Shown here piece by piece: positions 1 to 10,417 of a stretch of 64,000 nucleotides of DNA. Within the stretch, counting starts at the first letter, position 1. Every line of letters starts with the position of its first letter. The notes beneath the pieces are model-generated. The model saw nothing but the letters and a program-made list of their open reading frames with translations, made no database searches and had not been told where the DNA came from. Source of the DNA: Sabellastarte sp. h YS-2021 (taxonomy: Eukaryota > Annelida > Polychaeta > Sabellida > Sabellidae); assembly GCA_964017235.1 (NCBI GenBank), contig OZ024929.1, forward strand, positions 64,761,603-64,825,602, read 5' to 3'. Made by a program: the position numbers and the translations under genes.

Positions 1-552
1 TGCCAATGGTTATAGCTTCTGATAAAAATCCGCATTGTAGGATGTTTGCATTTATATCTGTGTTAAAAATTTGAACCCATTTTATATAATCTTCTTTGAA
101 ACCAAAAATCTCAGTGCTGAATATTAAAATTTCCAAGAAACAGAATTAAAAGCTTTTTCAAAATCAATAAGCATTAGTAGACCTGGAATATTATGTTTTT
201 CTGTATAATGTAGCAGATCATACACAAGTCGTGTGTTTTCACCAATATTTCATCCTTTTATAAATCTAGATTGATTTACTGAAATGGTATTGTCAACGTG
301 AGGCTTCAATCTTTCTGCTATGTCTGCTGAAGCAAGCTTATAAATTGTACAAAGTAGCAAAATAGGGGCCCAATTCTTCAATAACTGTCTATCTTTACTG
401 CCCTTTGGGCTACAAGTTATTACTGATAGCCTTAAAGAAATTGAAAGTTTTCCTTTTGTATAGCAACTATTCAAAGCATTAACAACAAAATACTTTACCT
501 TGCCCCAAAATACTTTCAAAAATTGTGATGATATGCCATCTGCTTTTTCCAT
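1..552 (-). pseudogene. LINE reverse transcriptase fragment (L1/Tx1-like), broken
   Basis: Translated on the minus strand this gives the N-terminal half of a non-LTR retrotransposon reverse transcriptase. Visible blocks, in order, are FKxFW-type fingers sequence, a PKGxKD segment, NWxPIxLL, a YKLA/IAERLKP segment, FIKG, and the motif A region LIDFEKAFNSVSW with the catalytic Asp. The frame is interrupted just after FIKG by a TGA where LINEs usually have Arg, so it is a relic. The domain continues off the left edge of the window. The matching endonuclease lies at 2700-3227 in the same orientation; the linker between them is replaced by a tandem array. The spacing of NWRPISLL to motif A fits L1/Tx1-type elements, but the clade is not certain. 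Confidence 0.85.
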
Positions 553-2715
553 AGCTACAACTTGGGTGTCTATTCCAATAGCTAAGTGAGTAATGGCTAC
601 TTTCTGATTTTTCAGTACCTTTCATAATGAGTAAAATCACTTGTAATTCAAAAACTATTGCATTTAGAGAATTTTGTATAAATATGTTATTCAGCTACAT
701 TTGGGTCAGCTATAACATAGTAAAATTGCAGACCTGTAGCTCACTGCATAGCCGAGTAATAGCTACTTTGAGGTTATCACTGTTGAGTAAATTGCTTGTA
801 TCTTCAAAACTGTTGCATTTAGAGTATTTTGTTTTATATATTTTTATGTACTTTTGAGTCAGCTATAACATTGTAAAAGTGCAGACTTGTAGCTCATGGC
901 ATAGCTGGACAATAGCTATTTTCAGGTTCTCACTGTTGAGTAAATCAGTTGTAACTTGAAAACTATTGCATTTACAGTATTTTGTTTAAATATGTTGTTC
1001 ACCTACTTTTGGGTCAGCTATAGCATAGTGAAATTGCAGACCTGTATGTCATGGCATAGCTGAGCAATAGCTACTTTCAGGTTCTCACTGCTGAGTAAAT
1101 CAGTTATAACTTGAAAACTATTGCATCTAGAGTATTTTCTTTAAATATGTTATTCGTCTACTTTTGAATTAGCTATAACATTGTAAAATTGGAGACGTGT
1201 AGCTCATGGCATAGCTGAGCAATAGCTATTCTCAGGTTCTCACTGTTGAGTAAATTAGTTGTAACTTGAAAACTATTGCATTTAAAGTATTTTCTATAAA
1301 TATGTTGTTCACCTACTTTTGGGTCAGCTATAACATAGTAAAATTGCAGACCTGTATGTCATGGCATAGCTGAGCAAGAGCTACTTTGAGGGTCTCACTG
1401 TTGAGTAAATGAGTTGTAACTTGAAAACTATTGCATTTAGAGTATTTTGTTTCAATATGTTGTTCACCTACTTTTGGGTCAGCTATAACATAGTGAAATT
1501 GCAGACCTGTATGTCATGGCATAGCTGAGTAATAGCTACTTTCAGGTTCTCACTGCTGAGTAAATCAGTGGTAACTTGAAAACTATTGCATTTAGAGTAT
1601 TTTGTTTAAATACGTTGTTAACCTACTTTTGGGTCAGCTATAACATAGTGAAATTGCAGACGTACAGATCATGGCATAGCTGAGCAATAGCTATTTTGAG
1701 GTTCTCACTGTTGAGTAAATCATTTGTAACTTGAAAGCTATTGCATTTAGAGCATTTTGTTTAAATATGTCATTCACCTACTTTTGGGTCAGCTATAACA
1801 TAGTAAAGTTGCAGAACAGTAGCTGATTGCATAGCTGAGTAATAGCTACTTTGAGGTTTTCTCAGTTGAGTAAATCAGTTGTTACTTGAAAACTATTGCA
1901 TTCAAAGAAGTTTGTTTAAATATCTGATTCATCTACTTTTGAATTAGCTATAACATTGTAAAATTGTTGTTGTGTAGCTCATGGCATAGCTATGTAATAG
2001 CTATTCTCAGGTTTTCACTGTTGGGTAAATCAGTTGTAACTTGAAAACTATTGCATTTAAAGTATTTTCTATAAAGATGTTGTTCATCTACTTTTGGGTC
2101 AGCTATAACATAGTAAAATTGCAGACCTGTATGTCATGGCATAGCCAAGCAAGAGCTACTTTCAGGTTCTCACTGTTGAGTAAATCAGTTGTAATTTGAA
2201 AACTATTGCATTTAGAGAATTTGTTTAAATATGTTATTCATCTACTTTTGAATTAACTATGACATTGTAAGATTGGAGACGTGTAGCTCATGGCATAGCT
2301 GTGTAATAGCTATTCTCAGGTTCTCACTGTTGAGTAAATCAGTTGTAACTTAAAAAATATTGCATTTAAAGTATTTTCTATAAATATGTTGTTCACCTAC
2401 TTTTGGATCAGCTATAACATAGTGAATTTGCAGACCTGTATGTCATGGCATAGCTGAGCTATAGCTACTTTGAGGTTTTCTATGTTGAGTTAATCAGTTG
2501 TAACTCAAAAACTATTGCATTTGCAGTATTTTCTATAAATATGTTTTTAACCTACTTTTTACACCTAAACAGTTACCTTGTTACTTTCCTTCTGAATACC
2601 ATTTGCAGGGCACAACTTTTGTTTCCTTTTCTTCTGTCACCTCTACTCTGAGACTCAAAGCACACAGTCAGCTGACACAGAGCCCGTTCACGGGCACTGA
2701 TTGCTTGTTTATCAT
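545..2715. repeat. 155-bp tandem array with a hairpin-bearing 3' terminus
   Basis: About 12-13 head-to-tail monomers with a period of 155 bp (the phrase AACTATTGCA starts at 961, 1116 and 1271). Each monomer has a TTGTAACTTGAAAACTATTG segment and a GGTCAGCTATAACATAG segment. After the last monomer (about 2560) a non-repeated tail of about 150 bp carries AGTCAGCTGACA (2666-2677) and a GCCCGT/ACGGGC hairpin (2682-2695). The same tail ends the array at 53030-53170. This is therefore the 3' part of a mobile element (family D), inserted in the LINE between its endonuclease and reverse transcriptase. Its 5' head is absent here. Confidence 0.85.
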
Positions 2716-3227
2716 TTCTAGAACCCCAGTTCTTGCCCTAGGGCTATTGACATTAGCGTAGTGAATACAGTCCTTTTTTGGATCTAAAACCAAGTTAAAG
2801 TCCCCGCAGATAATTGTATATTGTGCATTTGTACAATCAATATTATTTGGAAGGATCATCATTGTTCGGACCATATAATGTGATAAGATTAATTTTTATT
2901 GTATCAATGGATATTAGCAGACTCAACATATTACCTTCTTTGTCCTTTTTTATTTCTAAAACATCAAACTCAAAATCTTTATTCAATAGAATTCCAATTG
3001 TTTGTTTGAATTCTATGCAGATAACAATTACCCCAAATTTGTTTAACACTGTTGAGGTCATCTTCAATTAAATGTGTGTCTTGAAGACACACTATAGATG
3101 CTTTTGTTTCCTTTATATAAGTAAGAACCTCCATTCGTTTCTGTTTACCACATAATCCTTGACAGTTCACAGACAACAACTTGATACTATCTGAATGAAC
3201 CATCCCAATCTTGGGCACAACATTCAA
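2700..3227 (-). pseudogene. LINE apurinic-type endonuclease fragment, frameshifted
   Basis: Three overlapping minus-strand frames (3227-2979, 3067-2843, 2874-2700) together give the N-terminal endonuclease of a LINE ORF2. Visible in order are SVNCQGL, IVCLQDTH (Asp where the family usually has the catalytic Glu of LQETH), a GVxV/ILLNK segment, NLITLYGPN, and CGDFN with the catalytic Asp-Asn pair. At least two frameshifts separate the pieces. The domain stops at about 2715, where the 155-bp array element begins, so its C-terminus is missing. It is inactive; together with 1-552 it marks one interrupted LINE. Confidence 0.85.
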
Positions 3228-3627
3228 ACTGGCATATTCTATTGGACTGATTTTGTATTTCTAAATTTAACTCAGAATAGAAAGGGTTATGAAAATAATA
3301 AAAGGCCAGCTTAGTATGTATATAAATCCCACCAGCTAATTGGATGCAAATTAAACAATGCTTAATATTTCCGCTTTCTATGTCCTTTGAGACATATATC
3401 CTAGGAGCTTGGTATAGCTTTATCAAGCGTAGTAAATGCAACATAATGCTATACAGTCTAGAAGTGTCTTTGTTGACTTTGTACAATGTATGAACACTTA
3501 TACTAAAACAAAAGAAAATAAAGTAGTATTTTAAACAATGTAATAGTGACATGACTATTCTGAGGAATTCCAAAGATTTAAGCAAGAAAATTTGCAATTT
3601 ATCTTCAAAAACTTTGTGCAGATTAAT
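3228..3627. other. AT-rich sequence upstream of the LINE endonuclease
   Basis: This lies 5' of the LINE endonuclease on the minus strand and could be the decayed ORF1 or leader of that LINE, but no motif supports this. A 136-codon minus frame (3597-3187) has no recognisable domain and is judged fortuitous. Confidence 0.3.
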
Positions 3628-5065
3628 AATTAAGCGGCCCGTCAGGGACGCTTATTTGTTTTCACCGAAGTTCGACTGATCACCGCCGCCGCCGGATTAT
3701 GGTCTCCCTTGAATAACTTCTTAGCCTTTCCTTCTTATCTTTCTTTAAAACTATAGGGGCGGGAAATTTTTTTGGGAGACTTTGTGCAGACCTTAAGCTT
3801 TACTTAAGGTAACCTTAAGCATAACTCCAAAACACCCCGTCATCGCGTTTCGGAAAAAACCACACACATCTATGCTATAAAATTTATCTGGTACATTCTA
3901 GACCAAATTTCCAAGGTCGGAAAGGATTTTCTCATCAATCGCACCATAGATACCTGAATGGGAGGCATTTTATTTTTGTAAATTTTTTAAAATTGGGTAC
4001 TTGGTCTGTATCTCAAAAACGGTTAGGATTTCGGCGTTTTGTTGGAATAACTTATTCAGCTACATTTTGATAATCTTTCACATGCCGAAGTTTTAGCCCT
4101 GTATCTGCAATCTTAAGGTCACCTTAATGTCAAAAAGGGGTTTTTAGCTCTCCAGTTCTCTTAGTTTTTCACTTTTTTCAACCAAACCTGGCACATATAT
4201 TAAGATTTGCCAAAGGAATATCCTGACTTTATGGTGACCTTGAACTCAAAAAGTTATTGGACATATGGCCTGCTTAAAATCATGAAATTAGAATAAAATC
4301 CTCTGGCTCCTTTCTTTTTCCATTTCTTTATATTGAAATTATCACTGGCATTAAAGTAGATAAAAATAATACTTATGGTCAACTTAAACTCTCAGTATGA
4401 ATGGAGTTATAGCCACCTTAAAGTGAAATAAGGGGGTTTTCAGCCTCCAAGTATCTTATTGTTCGACTGGCCTCAGTTAAACTTTGCACACCTATAAAGG
4501 ATGGCAAACCAAAGGGTTATCCTGACTTTAAGGTGACCTTAAACTGTTAATATAATTTTGGCCCCCCTAAAGTCATAACATTTGAATAAAGCCGTCTGGC
4601 TCTTTTCTTTTTCCATATCTAACATATATTGATATTGAAGGGACATTCTCATATTATGGTCACCTTAAAGTCGCAATATGAATGAAGTTATGGTCACCTT
4701 ACAGTGAAAAAGGAAGTTTCAGCCTTCAGCTATCTTATTGTTGAACTGACATGAGCTAAACTTTATGCACTTATAAAGGATAAGAAAAGGGACATTCATA
4801 TTTTATGGTCACCTTAAATATGAATGAAGTTATGGCCACCTTGCAGTGAAATTATGGAGTTTTTAATCTCCAGCTATTGTATTGTTCAGCTGACCTCACT
4901 TTAATTGTGCACACTTATTAAAAATGAAAATAGGGACAAGTAACATACACAATGCAATAAAGTTCACAGTTTCTATTGCTTATGATGCATATGTTGACAT
5001 CTTTTATGGGTGACTTCTTTTTCATCAGGGCCGCTTCGTTTTTGTCAGCAAAAACATTCTTCTAG
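3628..5065 (+). mobile_element. Helentron/HINE-like non-autonomous element A
   Basis: The left end has AAGCGGCCC (3632-3640), a GTCA loop and GGGACGCTT (3645-3653), forming a hairpin with one mismatch, followed by a CCGCCGCCGCCGG patch. The right end has GGGCCGCTT (5028-5036), the exact reverse complement of the left AAGCGGCCC. A GTTTTTG/CAAAAAC hairpin (5038-5055) follows, then ten bases ending in CTAG (5062-5065). The body holds diverged repeats containing AAGGTGACCTTAA (about 4110, 4240, 4530, 4660, 4810). The plan of subterminal inverted repeats, repeat body and 3' hairpin before a CTAG end is that described for Helentron-derived elements such as DINE-1. No protein is encoded. Confidence 0.65.
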
Positions 5066-5411
5066 TTCATATTTCATTACTTTTCAATAAAAGAAAATTT
5101 AGAGCAGTCAGTATGATAAAATTTAACAGATAAAAGGCTATTATTTATATAATGGTATTTATAAATATTACCAGAATTAAACAAATTTGAAACGGTTTCC
5201 CTAACTTAAGTATCCAAGTTAATTTAATGTTAAATTAAGAATCAAGAAATTAGTAGCTGTGTGAAGTGACAGTTGCAGTAAAAAAAGCTTGTTACTTATA
5301 TCTGTAACATATTTAAAAACATCCCCAACATTAAACAGTTTTTTATTCTTTCTTGACTTAGTAAATCATTTTATTCCAGCTTAGAAATTAAAACAGTCAG
5401 CATTTTTACAT
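5066..5411. other. AT-rich interval, no feature seen
   Basis: Low-complexity AT-rich DNA between two element ends. No reading frame, repeat or RNA gene could be recognised. Confidence 0.5.
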
Positions 5412-5847
5412 TATTGTATCCCCGACGCGAAGCGGGGATACTATGGATTCATCATCGTCGTCGTCCGCGTCCGCGTCCGCAGAGATTTCTTGTTAGCGAC
5501 CTACAGTCCACATTTCTTTCCGGATTTCTTTCATATTTGGCAGGTGGCTTGATATGGTAGAGGACTCGCCACCCTATCTTTTTGGTAGGCTTTATGTCTA
5601 AATTAGGCCTGTGGTAGACAAAAATGTCTAAAATGTGGAATATTGCTTGTTAGCGACCTACAGTCCACATTTCTTTCCAGATTTCTTTCATATTTGGCAG
5701 GTGGCTTGGTATGCTAGAGGACTCGCCACCCTATCTTTTTGGTAGGCTTTATGTCTAAATTAGGCCTCTGGTACATAAAAATGTCTAAAATGCATTAAAA
5801 TTCATGAAATCATGCACTAAATCGCTTGTAACTTGAAAAGTGTTGCT
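5412..5847 (+). mobile_element. Head of array element F with hairpin
   Basis: ATTGTATCC start, a perfect 9-bp hairpin GTATCCCCG (5416-5424) / CGGGGATAC (5433-5441), then a GC-rich CGTCGTCGTCCGCGTCCGCG patch. Two copies of a repeat of about 180 bp (TTGTTAGCGACCTACAGTCC at about 5490 and 5648) follow. The element then runs into a 155-bp-type monomer, in which DIRS copy 1 is inserted; its array resumes at 12159. Confidence 0.65.
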
Positions 5848-5863
5848 TTTATTGCGCTACAAT

Positions 5864-6007
5864 AGCTTACCATGTGGGACTGAATGCTTTACTGGTTGCC
5901 GCGAGGCACAGACGACCAACGCTCGAGAAAAACAAGCATGCAGTTGGTTCGGCCTCATAGGTTGTCGTGACGTCATCACTTCCTGTGTATCAGCCTCCTT
6001 TTCGTTG
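5864..6007 (+). repeat. Left inverted terminal repeat of DIRS copy 1
   Basis: 144 bp, identical to the reverse complement of 11973-12116 by direct reading. It contains the palindrome TGACGTCA (5968-5975), a perfect CREB/ATF-type site that could be part of a promoter; this role is inference. Confidence 0.92.
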
Positions 6008-6270
6008 GTCGGCGCCATATTGGATGCTCTGCTAAGTTTTCAAAGCTGTTTTCTATTATATCTCTGGATATATTGTTTGTCATTCGTCCATAATTCGGCT
6101 TTTCCTTTATTTAGCAGTATAGAATCTTATACCCAATTTTCAGCACTTCCGGTGCTGTATTTTGTCAGTTTTTTAACGTCTTCTTTTTTCGCGTGTTGTG
6201 TGCTCGCCACTACACTAGTACTGCTCGAATCTACGGTTCGGAGTATTTTCATATTTTATTGCATTAAAAC

Positions 6271-8361
6271 ATGGCCACCGCCCACCAGTCTTCTAAAGAT
6301 AAACCCAGATCCAGCAAATGCAATCATTTCTGTCAGCCATTCGACAGTCATGGCTATTGCCCTTCCTGCAGAGATGCAGGGAAGGGCGATGATCTGTGTG
6401 TTACAAAAGCTGGTACTTGTCAAATCTGTGCGTCTTTCACAGACGAACAGTCCACTAAAATTGCTAATAGAAGACGATACAAGAAAAAACATCCCACTTC
6501 ACAGGCATCGGACAAAGATCGGGACGAGGTACTTGGCGATTCTTTTGAATCGTTTTCTGGATCGCAAGCCGAGCTTGAGGCTGCGGCCGATCATTTGTTT
6601 ACTTCACCTCCACGTCCCAGACCCTTATCTTTCGATCCTTTGCCTCTTACTACACCAGGGCGTACTGTTCCTCCCACTCCCAGTACAGCCTTACATCATA
6701 AAGTCCATTCTTCTGTAGAAAAGTCTTTGGACCACAAATTTGATCAGAAATTTGGTGTTTTTCAAGCCAACATCTATGATGCCCTTAAATCTATGCGTGA
6801 AGATTTCCTAAAATCTCAACAAGGGCTGGCTGATAAGATCGCCTCTTCGGCTGTTCGCACCGAACCTCAGACCTCTGTCAGTGCTTCAGAACCCATGGAT
6901 ATTGAATATGGCCCTTCTCTTCCTCCTCGCCTTCAGGCCGAGCAAGGTTCGGACGTTCGTCTTAGCTCTTCCGAACAGACACAGTCTGTTCGCCCCAAGA
7001 CGTCCACTCACAAGGTTAGCCATGCTCCAATCTCAGGTTCGGGATCTGATTCCGATCATGATCGCCCTTCATATTCTAGACCTAAAAAGCACTCTGACAA
7101 GTCTAAACATAAGTCAAGGTCCGCATATTTGCCCTCATCGTCAGGGGAGGATCAGTCCCCTAGACGTAAACACAGGTCTCCCAAGCCCCAGAGAATGGCC
7201 TCTGATGATCAGGAACATCCTCAAATTGACCTTGATCCGCCCTACTATAGGGATGTGGCTCTGGCTGACATCCCAAATCAATATGCGGAGGAGGTAGATA
7301 CTTTTCGACGTATCCTCAAATTACCTGATCTGAGGGATTCAGTCCCCAGACCTGCTACTGCTATCATAGGTATCGATGACGAGGTGGCCGTCCAAGAGCT
7401 GAGACCTACGGGTCCATCAGCTATGTTGCCCCTCAACTCTGGTATAAGAGATGCCTTTGACAAATTCAACAATGACCTTATGGCTGCAAACCTGGCAGAG
7501 GGCAAATACCCAAAGACCCCCCCTTCCACTTCTAAGTGGTACAAGGTTGGACAACCTTGTTTTTCAGAGAAACTCCAAGATTTAAATGCAGACTTTGCCA
7601 AGATCTGTATATCTCCTAAACCTTCGGGGGCCCCTTTAGGCAAGGTCCCACTCTCTGTCCTCAAGGACTTAGAACAACAGGCAAGGTACAATCTAACCAC
7701 ATTGAATTTCACGACCACTTTTGCCAAGACATCCTCCTCCTGCAACTCTACCATGAGGAGGTGTCGTTATGGACTAAAAGAAACCTTCAAGAAGGTCAAG
7801 TCCCAGGTCAGGAAAGGTGCCGACCCTGAAAAAGCAGTAAAACGTGGTTATGATGAGGCCTATGACTACTTTGATCTCTGGGAGAAGACCCTCACTATTC
7901 AACATAAGGCCATAACCTGCCTGAGCAAATCCCTTGCCCATATTTTACAAAGGGAACTTTACACAATGGCAACTTCCGGCTTGCTTAGACGCGAAGCCGA
8001 AATGTCCCACCTGCAGCCACAATTAGGGGAAACCAGACGTCAAGAGCTCAGGAATTCCTCTCTCTGGACTCGTTCCCTGTTCAACTCCCAGTCAGTGAAG
8101 GAAGGCGAGGACTTCCTTCTCAAAAAAGGCACCTCAAAAGATGCTCAGGGTTTCGGACCCTACCAAAATAAGCCCTTTCGTGGTTCCCACCACAATAAGA
8201 GAAGAGGCTCCTACAGGAAACGCCCCTTTGGGGGCAATTCCTCCCAAAGCAGCAACTATTCGTTTCCCTCTTCTAGAGGAAAACCAAACTTCAGAGGCTC
8301 CAGGGGTCGTTTTCGACCCCACAACAAAGGAAAAGGGCGTGGAAACCCCTCTTCCCAATGA
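6271..8361 (+). CDS. DIRS Gag-like protein (ORF1), copy 1
   Basis: A 696-residue protein starting at an ATG in strong context (A at -3, G at +4). Residues 17-53 form a Cys/His-rich zinc-binding-like region (C17, H19, C21, H27, C30, C33, C43, C50, C53). A Ser/Pro/Asp-rich, Lys-containing middle follows, then an alpha-helical conserved region (about 400-600) and an Arg/Gly-rich, nucleic-acid-binding-like tail (about 635-696). Position and composition fit the structural/RNA-binding Gag-like protein of DIRS elements; no capsid fold can be shown here. The stop is TGA (8359-8361). The reverse transcriptase frame opens inside the last 220 bp in the +1 frame. The same ORF is recognisable but broken in the other three copies, so 6271 is probably the true start. 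Confidence 0.85.
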   Translation: MATAHQSSKDKPRSSKCNHFCQPFDSHGYCPSCRDAGKGDDLCVTKAGTCQICASFTDEQSTKIANRRRYKKKHPTSQASDKDRDEVLGDSFESFSGSQAELEAAADHLFTSPPRPRPLSFDPLPLTTPGRTVPPTPSTALHHKVHSSVEKSLDHKFDQKFGVFQANIYDALKSMREDFLKSQQGLADKIASSAVRTEPQTSVSASEPMDIEYGPSLPPRLQAEQGSDVRLSSSEQTQSVRPKTSTHKVSHAPISGSGSDSDHDRPSYSRPKKHSDKSKHKSRSAYLPSSSGEDQSPRRKHRSPKPQRMASDDQEHPQIDLDPPYYRDVALADIPNQYAEEVDTFRRILKLPDLRDSVPRPATAIIGIDDEVAVQELRPTGPSAMLPLNSGIRDAFDKFNNDLMAANLAEGKYPKTPPSTSKWYKVGQPCFSEKLQDLNADFAKICISPKPSGAPLGKVPLSVLKDLEQQARYNLTTLNFTTTFAKTSSSCNSTMRRCRYGLKETFKKVKSQVRKGADPEKAVKRGYDEAYDYFDLWEKTLTIQHKAITCLSKSLAHILQRELYTMATSGLLRREAEMSHLQPQLGETRRQELRNSSLWTRSLFNSQSVKEGEDFLLKKGTSKDAQGFGPYQNKPFRGSHHNKRRGSYRKRPFGGNSSQSSNYSFPSSRGKPNFRGSRGRFRPHNKGKGRGNPSSQ

Positions 8362-10417
8362 CTCCTATCAAGCCTCAATCAATCCACCAGTAGGAGGTCG
8401 CCTCCGTTCTTTCAGGAGAGACTGGCACGCAAACAATTGCTCAGCCAACGTGTTAAATATCATCACCAATGGCTACGTTCTGCCATTCCTCTCAAGGCCA
8501 AACTTGATAAGATTTCCTGTGATTGTGTCAGAGTACAAGGCCCCTCAAAAAGACCAAGCCTTGGCCGATTGCATCCAGTCTCTCCTGTTAAAGAACGCTA
8601 TCGAAAGGGTGGAAAATGTAAAATCTCTCGGGTTTTACAGTCGCCTCTTTCTTGTACCCAAGCCTCACCAAAGGTGGAGGCCAGTAATAGACCTAAGCAG
8701 GCTCAACACTTTTCTACACGTAGAAAAGTTCAAAATGGAAACGCCAGAGTCCATCAGGACTTCTCTGATTCCGGGGGAATGGGTAGCGTCAATAGACCTG
8801 TCGGACGCTTACCTCCACATCCCCATCCATCCAAACTCAAGGAAGTATCTAAGATTTTGCCACAGGTCACAGGTGTTCCAGTTCACCTCGCTCCCATTCG
8901 GACTAGCCACAGCCCCCCAGGTATTCACCATGGTCGTCAAAGAAGTGAAGCTCATGGCCCTCAGCAGAGGACTCAGACTTCATCAATACCTGGACGACTG
9001 GCTGATCAGGTCTCAGTCCCAGGAGGAAGCATTAGTGAACACTCGGGCAGTGGTAGATCTCACCCAGTCCTTGGGATGGATCTTAAACCAAGAGAAATCA
9101 GAACTGAAACCAACTCAGGTGTTCTCGTTCGTGGGCTACGAATACCACCTAGATTCAGCCCTTGTAAAACCCACTCAAGAGAGATGGCTCAAACTTCAGG
9201 ATTTGATCCTACGACTCAAGTCGAAACATGTTTTGACTGCAAGATGTTTGATGTCTCTAATTGGGTTGCTAGCCTCAACGGAGAAGATGGTCCCGGAGGG
9301 ACGCCTTCATATGAGACCGTTTCAGTTTCACCTGAAAGAGCACTGGAAATTTCCTCAGTCGCTGGACAGCCTCCTTCCCTGGACAGAAGTCATTTCTGCT
9401 CATCTGGACTGGTGGCAGAATCCTGCAAAGGTGATGATAGGCTCCGACCTTCATCCCAAAGACCACAGTATCCAACTCTTTACAGACGCCTCAAACGAAG
9501 GCTGGGGCGCTCACTTAGAACAAAGTTCTACAAAAGGTCTGTGGTCACCTCAGGAAAAAGGACTTCACATAAACGTCCTAGAATTGAAAGCTGTCTTTCT
9601 GGCTTTGAGACACTTCAAAGACCAGTGTCAGGACCAAACAGTGCTAGTTGCCACGGACAACTCAACTGTGGTAGCTTACATAAACAAACAAGGGGGAACA
9701 CACTCGGCGGAGATGTGTGCACTCCTGTGGAGACTCATGACCTGGTGCCACCACTATCACATAATCTTGAAAGCCAGACACATTCCAGGCTGCCTGAATG
9801 TGATGGCCGACCTACTTTCCAGGTCGAACCAGGTTCAGTCGACCGAATGGTCACTCCATCCACAGGTGTTCAAACAGCTCTGCCGAAAGTGGTTCACTCC
9901 CCACGTGGACCTTTTTGCCACTCATCTGAACCACAAGCTCCCTCTGTACGTGTCTCCTATCCCAGACCCAAGGGCCTGGGACATAGATGCTCTAAACATA
10001 GACTGGACGGGTCTCACTGCTTATGCTTACCCTCCAACGGCTCTCCTTTACAGGGTGATCCAAAAAATCAGGCAATGCACCTGCCTGATCATACTAATAG
10101 CCCCAGGCTGGCCAGGGATGCCCTGGTTCTGGGACCTAGTGCAGCTCTCAACAGAGATCCCTCTACAACTCCCGGTGTCGACAACACTCCTCAAGCAGTC
10201 CCACAACTTCGTGTTCCACAGCTCCCCGCAGCACCTCAACCTCCACGCCTGGTCTCTAGGAGTGGACAACTCCAAGAACAAGGCTTCTCTGTGGAAGTGG
10301 CAGAGAGAATTGCTGCACCTCAGCGGTCTTCAACAAGGAACATCTACAAATCAAAGTGGGCCCTATTTGAAAAATGGTGCAGAGATAATTCGGTGGATTT
10401 CTCCTCACCATCTGTGA
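8141..10417 (+). CDS. DIRS reverse transcriptase/RNase H polyprotein (ORF2), copy 1
   Basis: Uninterrupted 758-codon frame. The reverse transcriptase occupies about residues 90-330: motif A has IDLSDAYLH with Asp219, then SLPFGLATAPQVF, and the active site YLDD is at 283-286. RNase H follows with all expected acids: FTDAS (D449), LELKA (E481), ATDNS (D506) and MADLLSR (D557). The C-terminal part (VDLFATHLN, DIDALN, YAYPP, IAPGWPGMPWFWDL) is the conserved post-RNase H block of DIRS elements, often annotated as DAM-like methyltransferase. The first 73 codons overlap ORF1 in the +1 frame, so translation may start internally or by frameshifting; the true start is unknown. It makes and processes element cDNA. 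Confidence 0.9.
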   Translation: MLRVSDPTKISPFVVPTTIREEAPTGNAPLGAIPPKAATIRFPLLEENQTSEAPGVVFDPTTKEKGVETPLPNDSYQASINPPVGGRLRSFRRDWHANNCSANVLNIITNGYVLPFLSRPNLIRFPVIVSEYKAPQKDQALADCIQSLLLKNAIERVENVKSLGFYSRLFLVPKPHQRWRPVIDLSRLNTFLHVEKFKMETPESIRTSLIPGEWVASIDLSDAYLHIPIHPNSRKYLRFCHRSQVFQFTSLPFGLATAPQVFTMVVKEVKLMALSRGLRLHQYLDDWLIRSQSQEEALVNTRAVVDLTQSLGWILNQEKSELKPTQVFSFVGYEYHLDSALVKPTQERWLKLQDLILRLKSKHVLTARCLMSLIGLLASTEKMVPEGRLHMRPFQFHLKEHWKFPQSLDSLLPWTEVISAHLDWWQNPAKVMIGSDLHPKDHSIQLFTDASNEGWGAHLEQSSTKGLWSPQEKGLHINVLELKAVFLALRHFKDQCQDQTVLVATDNSTVVAYINKQGGTHSAEMCALLWRLMTWCHHYHIILKARHIPGCLNVMADLLSRSNQVQSTEWSLHPQVFKQLCRKWFTPHVDLFATHLNHKLPLYVSPIPDPRAWDIDALNIDWTGLTAYAYPPTALLYRVIQKIRQCTCLIILIAPGWPGMPWFWDLVQLSTEIPLQLPVSTTLLKQSHNFVFHSSPQHLNLHAWSLGVDNSKNKASLWKWQRELLHLSGLQQGTSTNQSGPYLKNGAEIIRWISPHHL

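Noticed and set aside
3187..3597. 136-codon minus frame as LINE ORF1
   Set aside because: No coiled coil, RRM or zinc knuckle is visible, and it overlaps the endonuclease start in another frame.
5840..6718. 292-codon plus frame across the left arm and start of Gag in DIRS copy 1
   Set aside because: Hydrophobic and out of frame with the conserved ORF1; it begins in the inverted repeat and has no counterpart in other copies.
7278..7754. 158-codon minus frame inside Gag
   Set aside because: Antisense shadow of ORF1 with no domain; not kept open in the other copies as far as can be seen.
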